A stretch of 27,598 nt of DNA from Bacillota bacterium (GTDB lineage: Bacteria > Bacillota > Clostridia > Lachnospirales > Lachnospiraceae), in assembly GCA_023457255.1 (NCBI GenBank), contig JAEWMB010000040.1:1-27598 (forward strand), in the 5' to 3' direction. The first letter of the stretch is position 1; every line of letters starts with the position of its first letter. The notes beneath the pieces were generated by a model. It searched no databases. It was not told the origin of the DNA and saw nothing but the letters and a program-made list of their open reading frames with translations. Made by a program: the position numbers and the translations under genes. Positions 15,640 through 23,705 of the stretch are shown here, one piece after another.

Positions 15640-15921
15640 ATGAATGATAAAATATATGAATTTGAAGCAATCATACAGAACGTACCTGGGATAGATGGAG
15701 CGTATGTAGAGATTCCTTTTGATGTGAGACAAGAGTTTCAAAAAGGCAGAGTTCCGGTTACCGCAACCTTTGATGGTGTCATTTATGACGGCAGCTTAGT
15801 TAGGATGGGGACTCCAGGTCATATTATAGGAATACAAAAAAAGATAAGAGCTGAAATACAGAAACAACCGGGAGACATCGTAAAAGTTACTATTAAGGAG
15901 CGGCAGCTAAAGGAGAAATAA
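15640..15921 (+). CDS. DUF1905 domain protein
   Basis: The product has 93 residues, which is the full length of the DUF1905 beta-barrel-like domain. Visible features are the opening YEFEAIIQNVPG, the VEIPFDVRQEF segment, the central beta hairpin VTATFDGVIYDGSLVRMG and the closing GDIVKVTIKERQ. The function of the family is not established. ATG 15640 is preferred over GTG 15634 because GGAG lies 8 bases before it. The stop is one base away from the next start, so this is the first gene of a tight four-gene operon (15640-17248). Confidence 0.8.
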   Translation: MNDKIYEFEAIIQNVPGIDGAYVEIPFDVRQEFQKGRVPVTATFDGVIYDGSLVRMGTPGHIIGIQKKIRAEIQKQPGDIVKVTIKERQLKEK

Positions 15922-15922
15922 T

Positions 15923-16351
15923 ATGAATGGAAATGCAGAATTATTAAATTTTATCTATCAAAACTCTCAAATGGGAATTGAGACCCTGCATCAGATTATC
16001 GGTATCGTAGAAGATAGCAAATTTAAGGAGCGCTTAGAATCACAGTACAGAGAGTATAAAATGATTAACAAAGAATCTGAAAAGCTACTGAATTCAAATG
16101 GATATGATGAAAAAGGAATAAGTGCTTTTGATAAGATTAGGGCCTATCTTATGATAAATATGCAAACACTGACAGATAAAAGTACTTCTCATATTGCAGA
16201 AATGTTGATTATAGGGAGTAATATGGGCGTCATCGATGCGATTAAGAATCTAAAAAAATATGAAAACGCAGAAAAAGAAATCAATCAATTAATGGACCGA
16301 TTACTTAAGTTTGAAGAAGATAATATCAAAGAATTAAAGGAATATTTATAG
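15923..16351 (+). CDS. Helical protein of unknown function (possible four-helix bundle)
   Basis: The product has 142 residues, almost entirely predicted amphipathic helix, with no Cys, signal peptide or membrane segment. The sequence NSQMGIETLHQIIGIVED...LESQYREYKMINKESEKLL and the C-terminal GVIDAIKNLKKYENAEKEIN resemble ferritin-like or DUF2383-type four-helix bundles in layout. I see no convincing set of Glu/His iron ligands, however. The ribosome site is AAAGGAG. It sits between the DUF1905 gene and the small basic protein gene with almost no spacing, so it belongs to the same operon. Confidence 0.75.
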   Translation: MNGNAELLNFIYQNSQMGIETLHQIIGIVEDSKFKERLESQYREYKMINKESEKLLNSNGYDEKGISAFDKIRAYLMINMQTLTDKSTSHIAEMLIIGSNMGVIDAIKNLKKYENAEKEINQLMDRLLKFEEDNIKELKEYL

Positions 16352-16361
16352 GAGGTTTATT

Positions 16362-16529
16362 ATGGCGAAAGCAGGAATGAAACGACCAGATCCACAAGAA
16401 CCCCACGGAACAGAAAGCAATCATAAATTACATTTAAAGAAAAATGATCAGCCGCCGGTACCAGAAATACAAGGGAAGGCGAAGGCAGGCCATAAAAAAG
16501 CATCTCAAATGCAGGAGAATTCAAAATGA
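16362..16529 (+). CDS. Small basic hydrophilic protein (55 aa)
   Basis: This short gene encodes 55 residues starting MAKAGMKRPDPQEPHGTESN and ending QMQENSK. It is rich in Lys, His, Pro and Gln, with no hydrophobic segment, so probably disordered and soluble. It is real on translational grounds: a perfect GGAGG lies 6 bases before the ATG, and its stop overlaps the next start (ATGA at 16526-16529). The gene lies directly after the helical-protein gene. It could bind nucleic acid or be a small spore-type protein, but I recognise no family and assign no function. Confidence 0.75.
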   Translation: MAKAGMKRPDPQEPHGTESNHKLHLKKNDQPPVPEIQGKAKAGHKKASQMQENSK

Positions 16530-17248
16530 AGCAAAGGGAATGGAAAAAGACGCAGGATAATTACAAGTCCGGAGTATCCGTCAAAGATCATTCCATTACC
16601 ACTTCCTATAGAGACTCCTCTTATAGAGGAGACAAAGAGCAAACTCAGGAACTTTTTTTCGAATTGGAACATGAGCTTATGACGAGAGAAAAGCCCTCTC
16701 TTTATCTAGGTACTTTATTATCCCGGCCTGAGTTCTACCAATATCCTTTTTCCATGCTTGCCTCATTAGAAAAAACAGAACAGTCTCCAAAGTATCATCC
16801 CGAAGGAAATGTCTGGATTCATACGATGATGGTGGTAGATGTTGCTGCTACTGTGAAAGAGAAAAGTGAAAAGCCAAGAGAGATTATGTGGGCAGCGTTA
16901 TTGCACGATATCGGAAAACCAGAGACTACCAGGTTTCGTAAAGGGAAAATTACCTCATACGATCATGACAGAGTGGGGGCTGAACTTGCAGACAAGTTCT
17001 TATCTGAGTTTACCACCGACCGGGAGTTTATAAGATATGTCTGTTCTTTAATACGCTGGCATATGATGATTTTATATGTGAATAAAGACTTACCGTTCGG
17101 AGATCTTCAAACCATGCTAAAAGAGGTAAAAGGGGAAGATTTAGCTATTTTAGGATGGAGTGACAGAACAGGAAGAACCGGTATTAATGAAAAGGCTGAA
17201 AAAGAAGCGATTGAGTTGTTTTACAAAAAAGTTAAATCTATCTTATGA
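16526..17248 (+). CDS. HD-domain phosphohydrolase
   Basis: The protein has 240 residues. The HD superfamily metal ligands are visible: H99 (WIHTMM), H127-D128 in LLHDIGKP and, further on, H147 in SYDHD, with a late acidic residue in the GWSDRTGR segment. HD enzymes hydrolyse phosphate esters of nucleotides. This one most resembles the HD domain attached to tRNA nucleotidyltransferases (LLHDIGKPET followed by DHDRVGAELA), but here it stands alone without the polymerase head. The first 40 residues are polar and probably flexible. Translation is coupled by a 4-base ATGA overlap to the 55-residue gene. It is last in the operon. The substrate is unknown. Confidence 0.85.
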   Translation: MKQREWKKTQDNYKSGVSVKDHSITTSYRDSSYRGDKEQTQELFFELEHELMTREKPSLYLGTLLSRPEFYQYPFSMLASLEKTEQSPKYHPEGNVWIHTMMVVDVAATVKEKSEKPREIMWAALLHDIGKPETTRFRKGKITSYDHDRVGAELADKFLSEFTTDREFIRYVCSLIRWHMMILYVNKDLPFGDLQTMLKEVKGEDLAILGWSDRTGRTGINEKAEKEAIELFYKKVKSIL

Positions 17249-17583
17249 TCGCATATATACTTGAAATAATAATGAAAAAGATAGTATAATAGCTTAAACT
17301 CCTTTATTTGAATTTATTTTATAGATGCGGATACAAGAAGCTCCCTTTTATGAAATAAGTTATATTGGGGCGCCTTATAATTATAGTTAAGATTAAGGCT
17401 GCTGCAAAATTATATTTTGCCGTGAAAATCATATTCTTACTAAGTAATTGCAAAGAAACAGTTTCTTTGTAAGTGATAGTTCAGCTTATTATGGTTTTTC
17501 AATATGGCTAGTATGATGCAGCAGCTTTTTTATGTTAAAACTTAGGAAAAAAGAAGGAAGAAAGAAACGGAAGGAGAAATCAT
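17249..17583. other. Intergenic region with a large nested stem structure
   Basis: This 335-base region lies between the HD gene and the MFS gene. From 17397 to 17538 it forms a closed structure. An outer stem (aggctgctgca at 17397-17407 with tgcagcagct ending near 17526, followed by six Ts) encloses about 110 bases. Inside is a near-perfect hairpin, caaagaaac a gtttctttg (about 17451-17469). It may terminate the HD operon, attenuate the transporter gene, or be a relic of a small mobile element with inverted ends. No known riboswitch or T-box motif was found. Confidence 0.45.
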
Positions 17584-18846
17584 ATGAGTTTATTGAAAGG
17601 GAAGCCAAAAGAAGCGCGATTAGGATATCATCATACACTTTATGCAAGTTATCTCGGTTACATAACTCAAGCAATTATTAATAATTTTCCGGCATTGTTA
17701 TTTTTGACATTTCAAAAAGAATTTGATATCTCATTAGAACGAATTGCAGGGATGGTATCGATTAATTTTATAATTCAGATTATTGTTGATTTTATTGGTG
17801 CCAAAACCATAGATAAAATTGGATATCGTATTTCAGCAGTTACCGCACATGGATTTTGTGTTGTTGGATTAATCAGCCTTGGTACTTTACCAAAACTATT
17901 ACCTAACCCATACCTTGGGTTATTAATTGCTGTGGCATTTAATGCGATTGGTGGTGGAATTATAGAGGTAATCGTTAGTCCAATTGTAGAATCTCTGCCA
18001 GGAAAAGAAAAAGATAAAGCAATGAGTCTTCTTCATTCCTTTTACTGCTTCGGTCATGTTGGGGTCGTAATTTTGTCTACACTGTTCTTTCTTTGCGCAG
18101 ACATTGAGCATTGGCCTTTTTTGGCTTACCTTTGGATGTTAATACCTCTTGGTAACCTTATATTGTTTTCCAAGGTACCTCTTTGTACGTTATCGGAGTA
18201 TCCGGAAGAGGGCTGCGCAAAAAACGGAGCAGAGATGAGAGGAGAAAAGAAAGGAAAAAAATCGCAAAGAAATATAGTTACCTCCTCTATGTTTGCTTGG
18301 CTATTTTTATTAATGGTCTGCTCAGGGGCCGCAGAACAGGCGATGTCACAATGGGCATCTTATTTTGCAGAAGCAGGGCTTAAGGTTAGCAAAACGGTTG
18401 GAGACTTATTGGGACCCTGCGCATTTGCAATGTTAATGGGAATTTCAAGAGCGTTGTATGGGAAGAAAGGGGAAAGAATTAAGTTAGAGCGAGCTATGGC
18501 ACTTTCCAGTGTTCTATGTATCATAAGTTATCTAACGGTCATATTCTCACCACTGCCTGTTCTATCCCTGATTGCTTGTGCAATCTGCGGTTTTTCAGTA
18601 GGAATTATGTGGCCGGGTACGTTTAGCCTTGCGGCAAAACGTTATCGCCAGGGAGGCACGGCGTTGTTTGCTATCCTCGCTTTGGCCGGTGATGTAGGCT
18701 GTGCCTTAGGTCCGGCGGTTGTGGGTCTTATAGCAAATAAGACAAGCTATGGTTTACAGGCAGGTATGGTTCCGATTTTAATATTCCCCGTTATCATGAT
18801 CTTTGGAGTATACATAATTCAAACAAAGAAGATGAAATACTCCTAA
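17584..18846 (+). CDS. Major facilitator superfamily transporter
   Basis: This 420-residue membrane protein has about 12 hydrophobic helices split into two halves by a charged loop (about 205-225, rich in Lys/Arg/Glu). The first cytoplasmic loop reads DFIGAKTIDKIGYR, close to the MFS signature, and the second half has the glycine-rich CGFSVGIMWPGTFSLA. The overall look is of FucP-like or sugar-phosphate/nucleoside MFS permeases. The substrate cannot be determined. The ribosome site is AAGGAG. The preceding structured leader may control it. It is transcribed toward, but probably not with, the LysM-GH18 gene 124 bases downstream. Confidence 0.85.
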   Translation: MSLLKGKPKEARLGYHHTLYASYLGYITQAIINNFPALLFLTFQKEFDISLERIAGMVSINFIIQIIVDFIGAKTIDKIGYRISAVTAHGFCVVGLISLGTLPKLLPNPYLGLLIAVAFNAIGGGIIEVIVSPIVESLPGKEKDKAMSLLHSFYCFGHVGVVILSTLFFLCADIEHWPFLAYLWMLIPLGNLILFSKVPLCTLSEYPEEGCAKNGAEMRGEKKGKKSQRNIVTSSMFAWLFLLMVCSGAAEQAMSQWASYFAEAGLKVSKTVGDLLGPCAFAMLMGISRALYGKKGERIKLERAMALSSVLCIISYLTVIFSPLPVLSLIACAICGFSVGIMWPGTFSLAAKRYRQGGTALFAILALAGDVGCALGPAVVGLIANKTSYGLQAGMVPILIFPVIMIFGVYIIQTKKMKYS

Positions 18847-18916
18847 GCAGCTTATAAGCAGCCTATTTGCGGGCAGAATATTTTGGATCAGGAAAATAAT
18901 AGCTTAAGAGTTAGGT

Positions 18917-18955
18917 TTTAATCATATTCTTCTTTTTCTTGTAATATGATTTAAA
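18917..18955. promoter_or_regulatory. Inverted repeat upstream of the LysM-GH18 gene
   Basis: The 9-bp perfect repeat aatcatatt / aatatgatt, with further T/A pairing outside and a pyrimidine-rich 14-nt loop, ends about 15 bases before the start codon. It could be a weak terminator for the MFS gene or an operator. No T-run follows on the plus strand, so the role is open. Confidence 0.4.
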
Positions 18956-18970
18956 AAAACGGAAATTTAT

Positions 18971-20242
18971 ATGGAAATTCATGTAGTAAAATCAGGTGAC
19001 AGTATATTTTCAATCGCAAATCAATATGGAGTATCCGTACAGCGTCTTATTTTTGATAACGAGATATATACACCCGAGAATTTGGTAATTGGTCAAGCAT
19101 TATTAATCCTTCATCCAACCAAGATATATCAGGTAAAGTCTGGAGACACGCTTTATTCCATAGCACAGTATTTTCAAGTCAGTGTCATTAGCTTGATTCG
19201 CAACAATCCGTATATTATACAGGATCAGCAATTAAGAGAGGGTCAGGTTCTAGTCATCACGTATGAAGGCAGTCAAGACAAGATTATCTCTACCAATGGT
19301 TATGTATATCCCTTTGTCAATCACCAAGTATTAGAGCAAACACTCCCATACCTCACTACGCTAAGTATTTTCTCCTATGGTATTACTACAGAAGGGGGGC
19401 TAGTTCCAACAGACGATGAAGAGGTGCTGGAAATAACCACAAAACACGGAGTAGGCCCTGTATTAACGCTTACTCCATCGGATGCTAATGGAGTGTTTAA
19501 TAATGAGTTAGTCAGTGCGGTAGCTCAAAATAAGGATGTTCAGAACCGATTAATTAATGAACTGTTAGCAACCGTAAAGGAAAAGCAGTATGTTGGTGTT
19601 GATGTCGATTTTGAATACATCAAGGCAGAAGACAGGACGGGATTTGTAGAGTTCGTTGCCGAATTAACGAGAAGGATGAATGCGGAGGACTTTTTTGTAT
19701 CTGTTGCTTTGGCACCTAAGGTGAGTGAAGACCAGCCCGGATTATTATATGAGGGCATCGATTATCGGCTGCTTGGTGAGAGTGCCAATAGCGTTCTTTT
19801 AATGACATATGAGTGGGGGTATACATTTAGTGAACCTATGGCTGTCGCACCAATTAACAAGGTTCGAGAAGTACTTGATTTTGCAATAACCCAAATACCG
19901 GAATATAAGATAGATATGGGTATTCCAAACTATGGTTATGATTGGCCTCTTCCCTATGTCAAAGGAGAGACAAAAGCAAGGGCTATAGGGAATATTGAAG
20001 CAGTACAAATCGCTGCTGCGAATAATGCGGTAATCCAGTTTGATGAAGTTGCACAAACTCCATTTTTTACTTACACACGCGATGGGGTAGATCATGAAGT
20101 TTGGTTTGAGGATGTTAGAAGTATCAAAGCCAAACTAGAGCTTGTGAAAGAATATAATTTCCGTGGCGTAGGTTATTGGCAGCTGATGAGATTATTCCGG
20201 CCAAATTGGTTATTATTAAATACGATGTTTGATATATTATAA
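18971..20242 (+). CDS. LysM-LysM-GH18 spore peptidoglycan hydrolase (SleL/YaaH-like)
   Basis: The protein has 423 residues, nearly identical in length to Bacillus YaaH/SleL (about 427 aa). Two LysM domains, about residues 2-46 and 51-97, begin IHVVKSGDSIFSIANQYG and IYQVKSGDTLYSIAQYF; they bind the glycan backbone. A glycoside hydrolase 18 domain spans about 105-420. The catalytic strand is YVGVDVDFEYI, with the proton-donor Glu at 215. SleL enzymes are N-acetylglucosaminidases that cut cortex fragments during germination. No signal peptide is present, as usual for such coat-located enzymes. The ribosome site is weak (CGGA). A strong terminator follows. Degraded remains of a second copy lie downstream at 22276-22512 and 24925-25040. 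Confidence 0.92.
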   Translation: MEIHVVKSGDSIFSIANQYGVSVQRLIFDNEIYTPENLVIGQALLILHPTKIYQVKSGDTLYSIAQYFQVSVISLIRNNPYIIQDQQLREGQVLVITYEGSQDKIISTNGYVYPFVNHQVLEQTLPYLTTLSIFSYGITTEGGLVPTDDEEVLEITTKHGVGPVLTLTPSDANGVFNNELVSAVAQNKDVQNRLINELLATVKEKQYVGVDVDFEYIKAEDRTGFVEFVAELTRRMNAEDFFVSVALAPKVSEDQPGLLYEGIDYRLLGESANSVLLMTYEWGYTFSEPMAVAPINKVREVLDFAITQIPEYKIDMGIPNYGYDWPLPYVKGETKARAIGNIEAVQIAAANNAVIQFDEVAQTPFFTYTRDGVDHEVWFEDVRSIKAKLELVKEYNFRGVGYWQLMRLFRPNWLLLNTMFDIL

Positions 20243-20254
20243 ATAAATTAGATT

Positions 20255-20289
20255 AGTAAGCATTGTGTGGAGGCATAATGCTTACTTTT
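20255..20289 (+). terminator. Intrinsic terminator of the LysM-GH18 gene
   Basis: A 13-bp stem, agtaagcattgtg / cataatgcttact (one G-U pair), with a 6-nt loop is followed by a short T-run. A diverged copy of the same terminator is found at 25008-25040. Confidence 0.85.
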
Positions 20290-20407
20290 GCGTATGCTTT
20301 CTTTTGGAGGCTAATCGGCTGGATCAGTGAAGATATATAGAGGTTCTAACTTGTATCATAACTGTTGATAAAATGCATTTTACCAGCCAATATGACAGTC
20401 TTTATTT

Positions 20408-20494
20408 GATGCGGATTATCTGCTTTGCTAAAAGAAATATAACCAGTCCTTTGGGGGCTGGTTATATTTCTTAAAGGCATCAGGTAATCTGCAT
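20408..20494. other. Extended palindrome between convergent genes
   Basis: A perfect 15-bp inner stem (aagaaatataaccag / ctggttatatttctt, 11-nt loop) is extended by an outer stem of 14 pairs (atgcggattatctg / caggtaatctgcat, two G-U pairs), with an internal loop between. It lies in the 330-base gap between the LysM-GH18 gene and collagen-like gene 4. It probably terminates the collagen gene, though no T-run is present on either strand. The rest of the gap shows no gene. Confidence 0.55.
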
Positions 20495-20574
20495 AATGGT
20501 TAAATCAAACTCAATTGATGGTTGCTATAGAGCTGCAATGCAAGTCCAGTGATCCTATTGATAGTAAAAAGTAA

Positions 20575-22176
20575 TTAATTGCTTAATTGAACAATAGTTA
20601 AAGAGCAATTCATATAACCTAGAATAGGAAAATCGGTACTAATACTTGCTCCTACTTCATTTCCTGCTGATAAAGCAGCCTGGACAACAAAGGTTGAGCT
20701 GCTTCTGTTAGATATCTTAAAAAAGGTAGTGACGTCTCCGAAAATTGGTGCACTGTTGACAGTAATAATAGCATTTAGATATGGCTGATCTGGATCTGGA
20801 TTAACAGTGGCTTCCGCGTTAATCGATATTGTTATTTGATAAATTCCGCTTTCTCCTACCACTAATTCATTGCCTGATAGACTAACTGTGACAGTATCTG
20901 ATAAAGGGCCCACCACATTAAATACTACGGGCGCGAGTGTTGCCCCAGGTATTTGTACACCACTTCCCCTTAAAGAACCAAAAGCTAAAACAACTTCACC
21001 GGTCGGTCCAGTAGGGCCAGTAGGGCCGGTCGGTCCGGTAGCACCGGTTAAACCAGTTTCACCGGTCGGTCCGGCAGGGCCAGTAGGTCCCGTAGCGCCA
21101 GTTAATCCAGTTTCACCGGTAGGTCCGGTAGGGCCAGTAGGTCCCGTAGCGCCAGTTAATCCAGTTTCACCGATCGGTCCGGTAGGGCCGGTAGGTCCCG
21201 TAGCACCAGTTAATCCAGTTTCACCAGTCGGTCCGGTAGGTCCCGTAGCACCGGTTAAACCAGTTTCACCGGTCGGTCCGGTCGGTCCAGTCGGTCCCGT
21301 AGCACCAGTTAATCCAGTTTCACCGGTAGGTCCGGTAGGGCCAGTAGCACCGGTTAATCCAGTTTCACCGATCGGTCCGGTCGGTCCCGTAGCACCGGTT
21401 AATCCAGTTTCACCGGTCGGTCCGGTAGGGCCCGTAGGTCCCGTAGCGCCAGTTAATCCAGTTTCACCGATCGGTCCGGTAGGCCCGGTCGGTCCCGTAG
21501 CACCAGTTAATCCAGTTTCACCAGTCGGTCCGGTCGGTCCCGTAGCACCGGTTAATCCAGTTTCACCAGTCGGTCCGGTCGGTCCAGTAGGTCCCGTAGC
21601 ACCAGTTAATCCAGTTTCACCAGTCGGTCCGGTAGGGCCAGTAGGTCCCGTAGCACCAGTTAATCCAGTTTCACCGGTCGGTCCCGTAGGTCCGGTAGGC
21701 CCAGTAGCGCCGGTTAGCCCAATAGCACCCATAGGCCCGGTCGGTCCGGTAGCACCGGTTAACCCAGTAGCACCCGTAGGCCCGGTAGCACCGGTTAACC
21801 CAGTAGCACCCATAGGTCCGGTAGGTCCAGTAGCACCGGTTAGCCCAGTAGCACCCGTAGGTCCGGTAGGCCCAGTAGCGCCGGTTAACCCAGTAGCACC
21901 CATAGGTCCGGTCGGTCCGGTAGCGCCGGTTAACCCAGTAGCACCCGTAGGTCCGGTAGGCCCAATAGCACCCATAGGCCCGGTAGGTCCAGTAGCACCG
22001 GTTAGCCCAGTGGCACCCATAGGCCCGGTAGGTCCAGTAGGCCCGGTAAAACCTCTAGGACCCGTAGGTCCTATACAACAACAAGGTACGCAAGGAACAT
22101 AATGGCTGCAGGATCTTGGACGGTTATTTGAATTTCTAGGGTAGTCACCCGATGAATATGAGTTAAAGTAAGTCAT
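20575..22176 (-). CDS. Long BclA-like collagen-like protein 4
   Basis: The protein has 533 residues. Residues 1-35 are a polar N-terminus ending in a Cys cluster (CVPCCC), unlike the N-domain of the other three collagen-like proteins and suited to covalent anchoring in a coat layer. Residues 36-394 are about 119 G-X-Y triplets with Thr almost always in the Y position, built mainly from units such as GPTGPTGETGLTGAT. Residues 395-533 are a hydrophobic beta-rich C-domain of BclA-C/TNF-like type (GESGIYQITISINAEA). In BclA such Thr residues carry O-linked sugars and the C-domain forms the trimer. The frame is open to ATG 22233, but ATG 22176 is chosen because GGGAGGAA lies just upstream. A surface-filament role is inferred from the family. 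Confidence 0.88.
   Translation of the reverse strand: MTYFNSYSSGDYPRNSNNRPRSCSHYVPCVPCCCIGPTGPRGFTGPTGPTGPMGATGLTGATGPTGPMGAIGPTGPTGATGLTGATGPTGPMGATGLTGATGPTGPTGATGLTGATGPTGPMGATGLTGATGPTGATGLTGATGPTGPMGAIGLTGATGPTGPTGPTGETGLTGATGPTGPTGPTGETGLTGATGPTGPTGPTGETGLTGATGPTGPTGETGLTGATGPTGPTGPIGETGLTGATGPTGPTGPTGETGLTGATGPTGPIGETGLTGATGPTGPTGETGLTGATGPTGPTGPTGETGLTGATGPTGPTGETGLTGATGPTGPTGPIGETGLTGATGPTGPTGPTGETGLTGATGPTGPAGPTGETGLTGATGPTGPTGPTGPTGEVVLAFGSLRGSGVQIPGATLAPVVFNVVGPLSDTVTVSLSGNELVVGESGIYQITISINAEATVNPDPDQPYLNAIITVNSAPIFGDVTTFFKISNRSSSTFVVQAALSAGNEVGASISTDFPILGYMNCSLTIVQLSN
20995..22071. repeat. Tandem DNA repeats encoding G-X-T triplets
   Basis: About 1.08 kb of 9-bp-based repeats is organised in higher units of roughly 36-54 bp. 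Two block types can be seen. The half nearest the C-domain uses GPT GPT GET GLT GAT units. The half nearest the N-terminus uses GPM GAT GLT GAT GPT units. This suggests separate rounds of unit expansion. Such arrays usually vary in length between strains. Confidence 0.9.
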
Positions 22177-22275
22177 ATTATATTCCTCCCAATATAATGA
22201 AGGTAAACAATGAGTTAATTTCAGTTTATTCATAAAAAATGTTATTGTGACAAAATTAGACAGGTAGTATGGAGG

Positions 22276-22512
22276 ATCTATGTTAGTAGTGCTCCGGCTA
22301 ATTCATTTTTTACACATAAATTATCAATGACACATACTATGGATATACGTACAGTAAATCCATGGCAGTTGCTACCAATTAATTCAACTTATGGAGTTGT
22401 GAAACCCCTATTTTTAAGCCATCTTTATAATGATATGGAGTATGAAGTTTGGTTTGTGGATGTTAGAACCGTTAAGGTAAAATATAATTCGTGAAAGAAT
22501 ATAACTTTAGAG
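22276..22512 (+). pseudogene. Remnant of a second LysM-GH18 gene, central/3' part
   Basis: The sequence aligns with the intact gene at 18971-20242. Bases 22326-22385 match 19801-19857. After a deletion of about 175 bases, 22386-22418 match about 20034-20070. Then 22432-22512 match 20080-20160 closely, including the codons for EVWF.DVR and VKEYN. Frameshifts and lost codons destroy the reading frame. Similarity stops at about 22512, where the LysR-CHR block begins, and resumes at about 24925. Confidence 0.8.
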
Positions 22513-22651
22513 TACTGAATTTAATAGAAATATTTGGGCATATTGATCTGAAGAGAAGAGAGGGATTGAAAAATTATCTTGGGTTTGCTTTAAAAATAGG
22601 CACAATAAAATAACAAGCGGACATGCAGAATACAAGTGTAATAAGATTGTT

Positions 22652-22671
22652 CCCGCCTATGAAAAGGCGGG
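22652..22671 (-). terminator. Hairpin after the LysR gene
   Basis: The short GC-rich stem cccgcct / aggcggg with a 6-nt loop lies 30 bases past the LysR stop. No proper T-run follows on the minus strand, so termination is only plausible. Confidence 0.4.
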
Positions 22672-22701
22672 TGAGAAAAGGAGGAATTAATTTAAGAAAT
22701 T

Positions 22702-23601
22702 TTATTTAGCAGTATTAGCATACTGCATCTCAGCTTTTTTAAAACATTCAATAATGCTATTATGTTTTTTATTCTTAGCTTTCCCTTTTAGGATTACAGC
22801 GTAGTTAACCGTAGACATTTTGTAGTCTTCAATATGGAGACGTTTGAAAATCTTATTATTTAAATAGCGTATTGCCCAAGGTTCCGGAAGTATTGTTATA
22901 CCCATTCCTGCTTTAGTGGCTCTTATAAGGACTTCTGTATTAATGCTCTCTAGCACAGGTGCTATGTCTATCTTAAGCCTATGTGCTAATTCATCAAAAC
23001 AATCCCGCAATGTACTCCCCCTTTCTCTTAGCAAAAAAGGAAGTTTAAGTAAATCATCACGATTAATTTTCTCATTTACTATAAATTCACTATGGGTAGA
23101 ACACACTAAAAAGAGCGAATATTCAGAAAGTAATTCGACATCAAAATCTTGATTTGACTCAAAGCCTTCTATAAAAGCTATATCTATTTCACCATTTAAT
23201 AGCCTTTTTTTTATCTGTTGAACATTTTCTGAGTAAATCTTTAACGGGGTTTTGGGATGCTTAATTTTAAATTGGTCTATTGCATATGGTAAAGAATTCA
23301 TTGCTATGGTTAAACTGGTGCCTATTCTTAAAGGAATTTCCTCAACACTATGGTTATTAAAGTTTTCCAGCGCTTTAAAGTCTTTTATTAATTGGTCTGT
23401 TTTCATTCGGAATAATCTTCCTTCTTCGTTTAGATACAGTTTACCGTTAATCCTGTCAAAAAGTAAAACACCAATATCTGATTCAAGTTCCTTAATAGTT
23501 TTTGAAATCGCGGGTTGAGATAAATATAGCTGTTTTGCTGCTTCTGTTATAGACATGGTTTCACATACTACTAAAAAAATTTCTAACTGACGTATATTCA
23601 T
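22702..23601 (-). CDS. LysR-family transcriptional regulator
   Basis: The protein has 299 residues. Residues 1-60 are the LysR winged helix-turn-helix (MNIRQLEIFLVVCETMSITE followed by AAKQLYLSQPAISKTIKELE), and about 90-295 form the periplasmic-binding-like effector domain. The start has GAGGAGA upstream. It is divergent from the two CHR transporter genes with a 104-base shared control region containing two palindromes, the standard arrangement for a LysR protein controlling its neighbour. The effector is unknown. Together with the CHR genes it forms a block that interrupts an older duplicated gene. Confidence 0.9.
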   Translation of the reverse strand: MNIRQLEIFLVVCETMSITEAAKQLYLSQPAISKTIKELESDIGVLLFDRINGKLYLNEEGRLFRMKTDQLIKDFKALENFNNHSVEEIPLRIGTSLTIAMNSLPYAIDQFKIKHPKTPLKIYSENVQQIKKRLLNGEIDIAFIEGFESNQDFDVELLSEYSLFLVCSTHSEFIVNEKINRDDLLKLPFLLRERGSTLRDCFDELAHRLKIDIAPVLESINTEVLIRATKAGMGITILPEPWAIRYLNNKIFKRLHIEDYKMSTVNYAVILKGKAKNKKHNSIIECFKKAEMQYANTAK

Positions 23602-23612
23602 TTTGTCTCCTC

Positions 23613-23645
23613 ATAACTTTTTAGTTATATGTATATTATCATATA
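23613..23645. promoter_or_regulatory. Candidate LysR binding sites in the divergent promoter
   Basis: Two adjacent palindromes are seen: ataact-tttt-agttat (23613-23628), which fits the LysR T-N11-A/ATAAC...GTTAT pattern, and tatatg-8 nt-catata (23626-23645). A TATAAT lies about 27 bases before the CHR start codon, without a good -35, as is common for activator-dependent promoters. Confidence 0.5.
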
Positions 23646-23705
23646 AATATTTTTAATCAAGTGAAAGAATTGGTATAATTAAAATAAGCAGTTTAGGAGG
23701 TTTAT

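Noticed and set aside
17397..17538. T-box or known riboswitch before the MFS gene
   Set aside because: No T-box sequence, specifier loop or other known aptamer consensus could be recognised.
20995..22071. Possible CRISPR array or other repeat locus
   Set aside because: The repeats are contiguous, keep a 9-bp codon frame and encode collagen triplets. There are no spacers and no cas genes.
20870..22102. 410-codon open frame on the plus strand rich in Pro and Val (GPVGPVAPV-type)
   Set aside because: It is the exact antisense of the G-X-T triplet repeats of collagen-like protein 4. The openness follows from the repeat codons, and there is no ribosome site.
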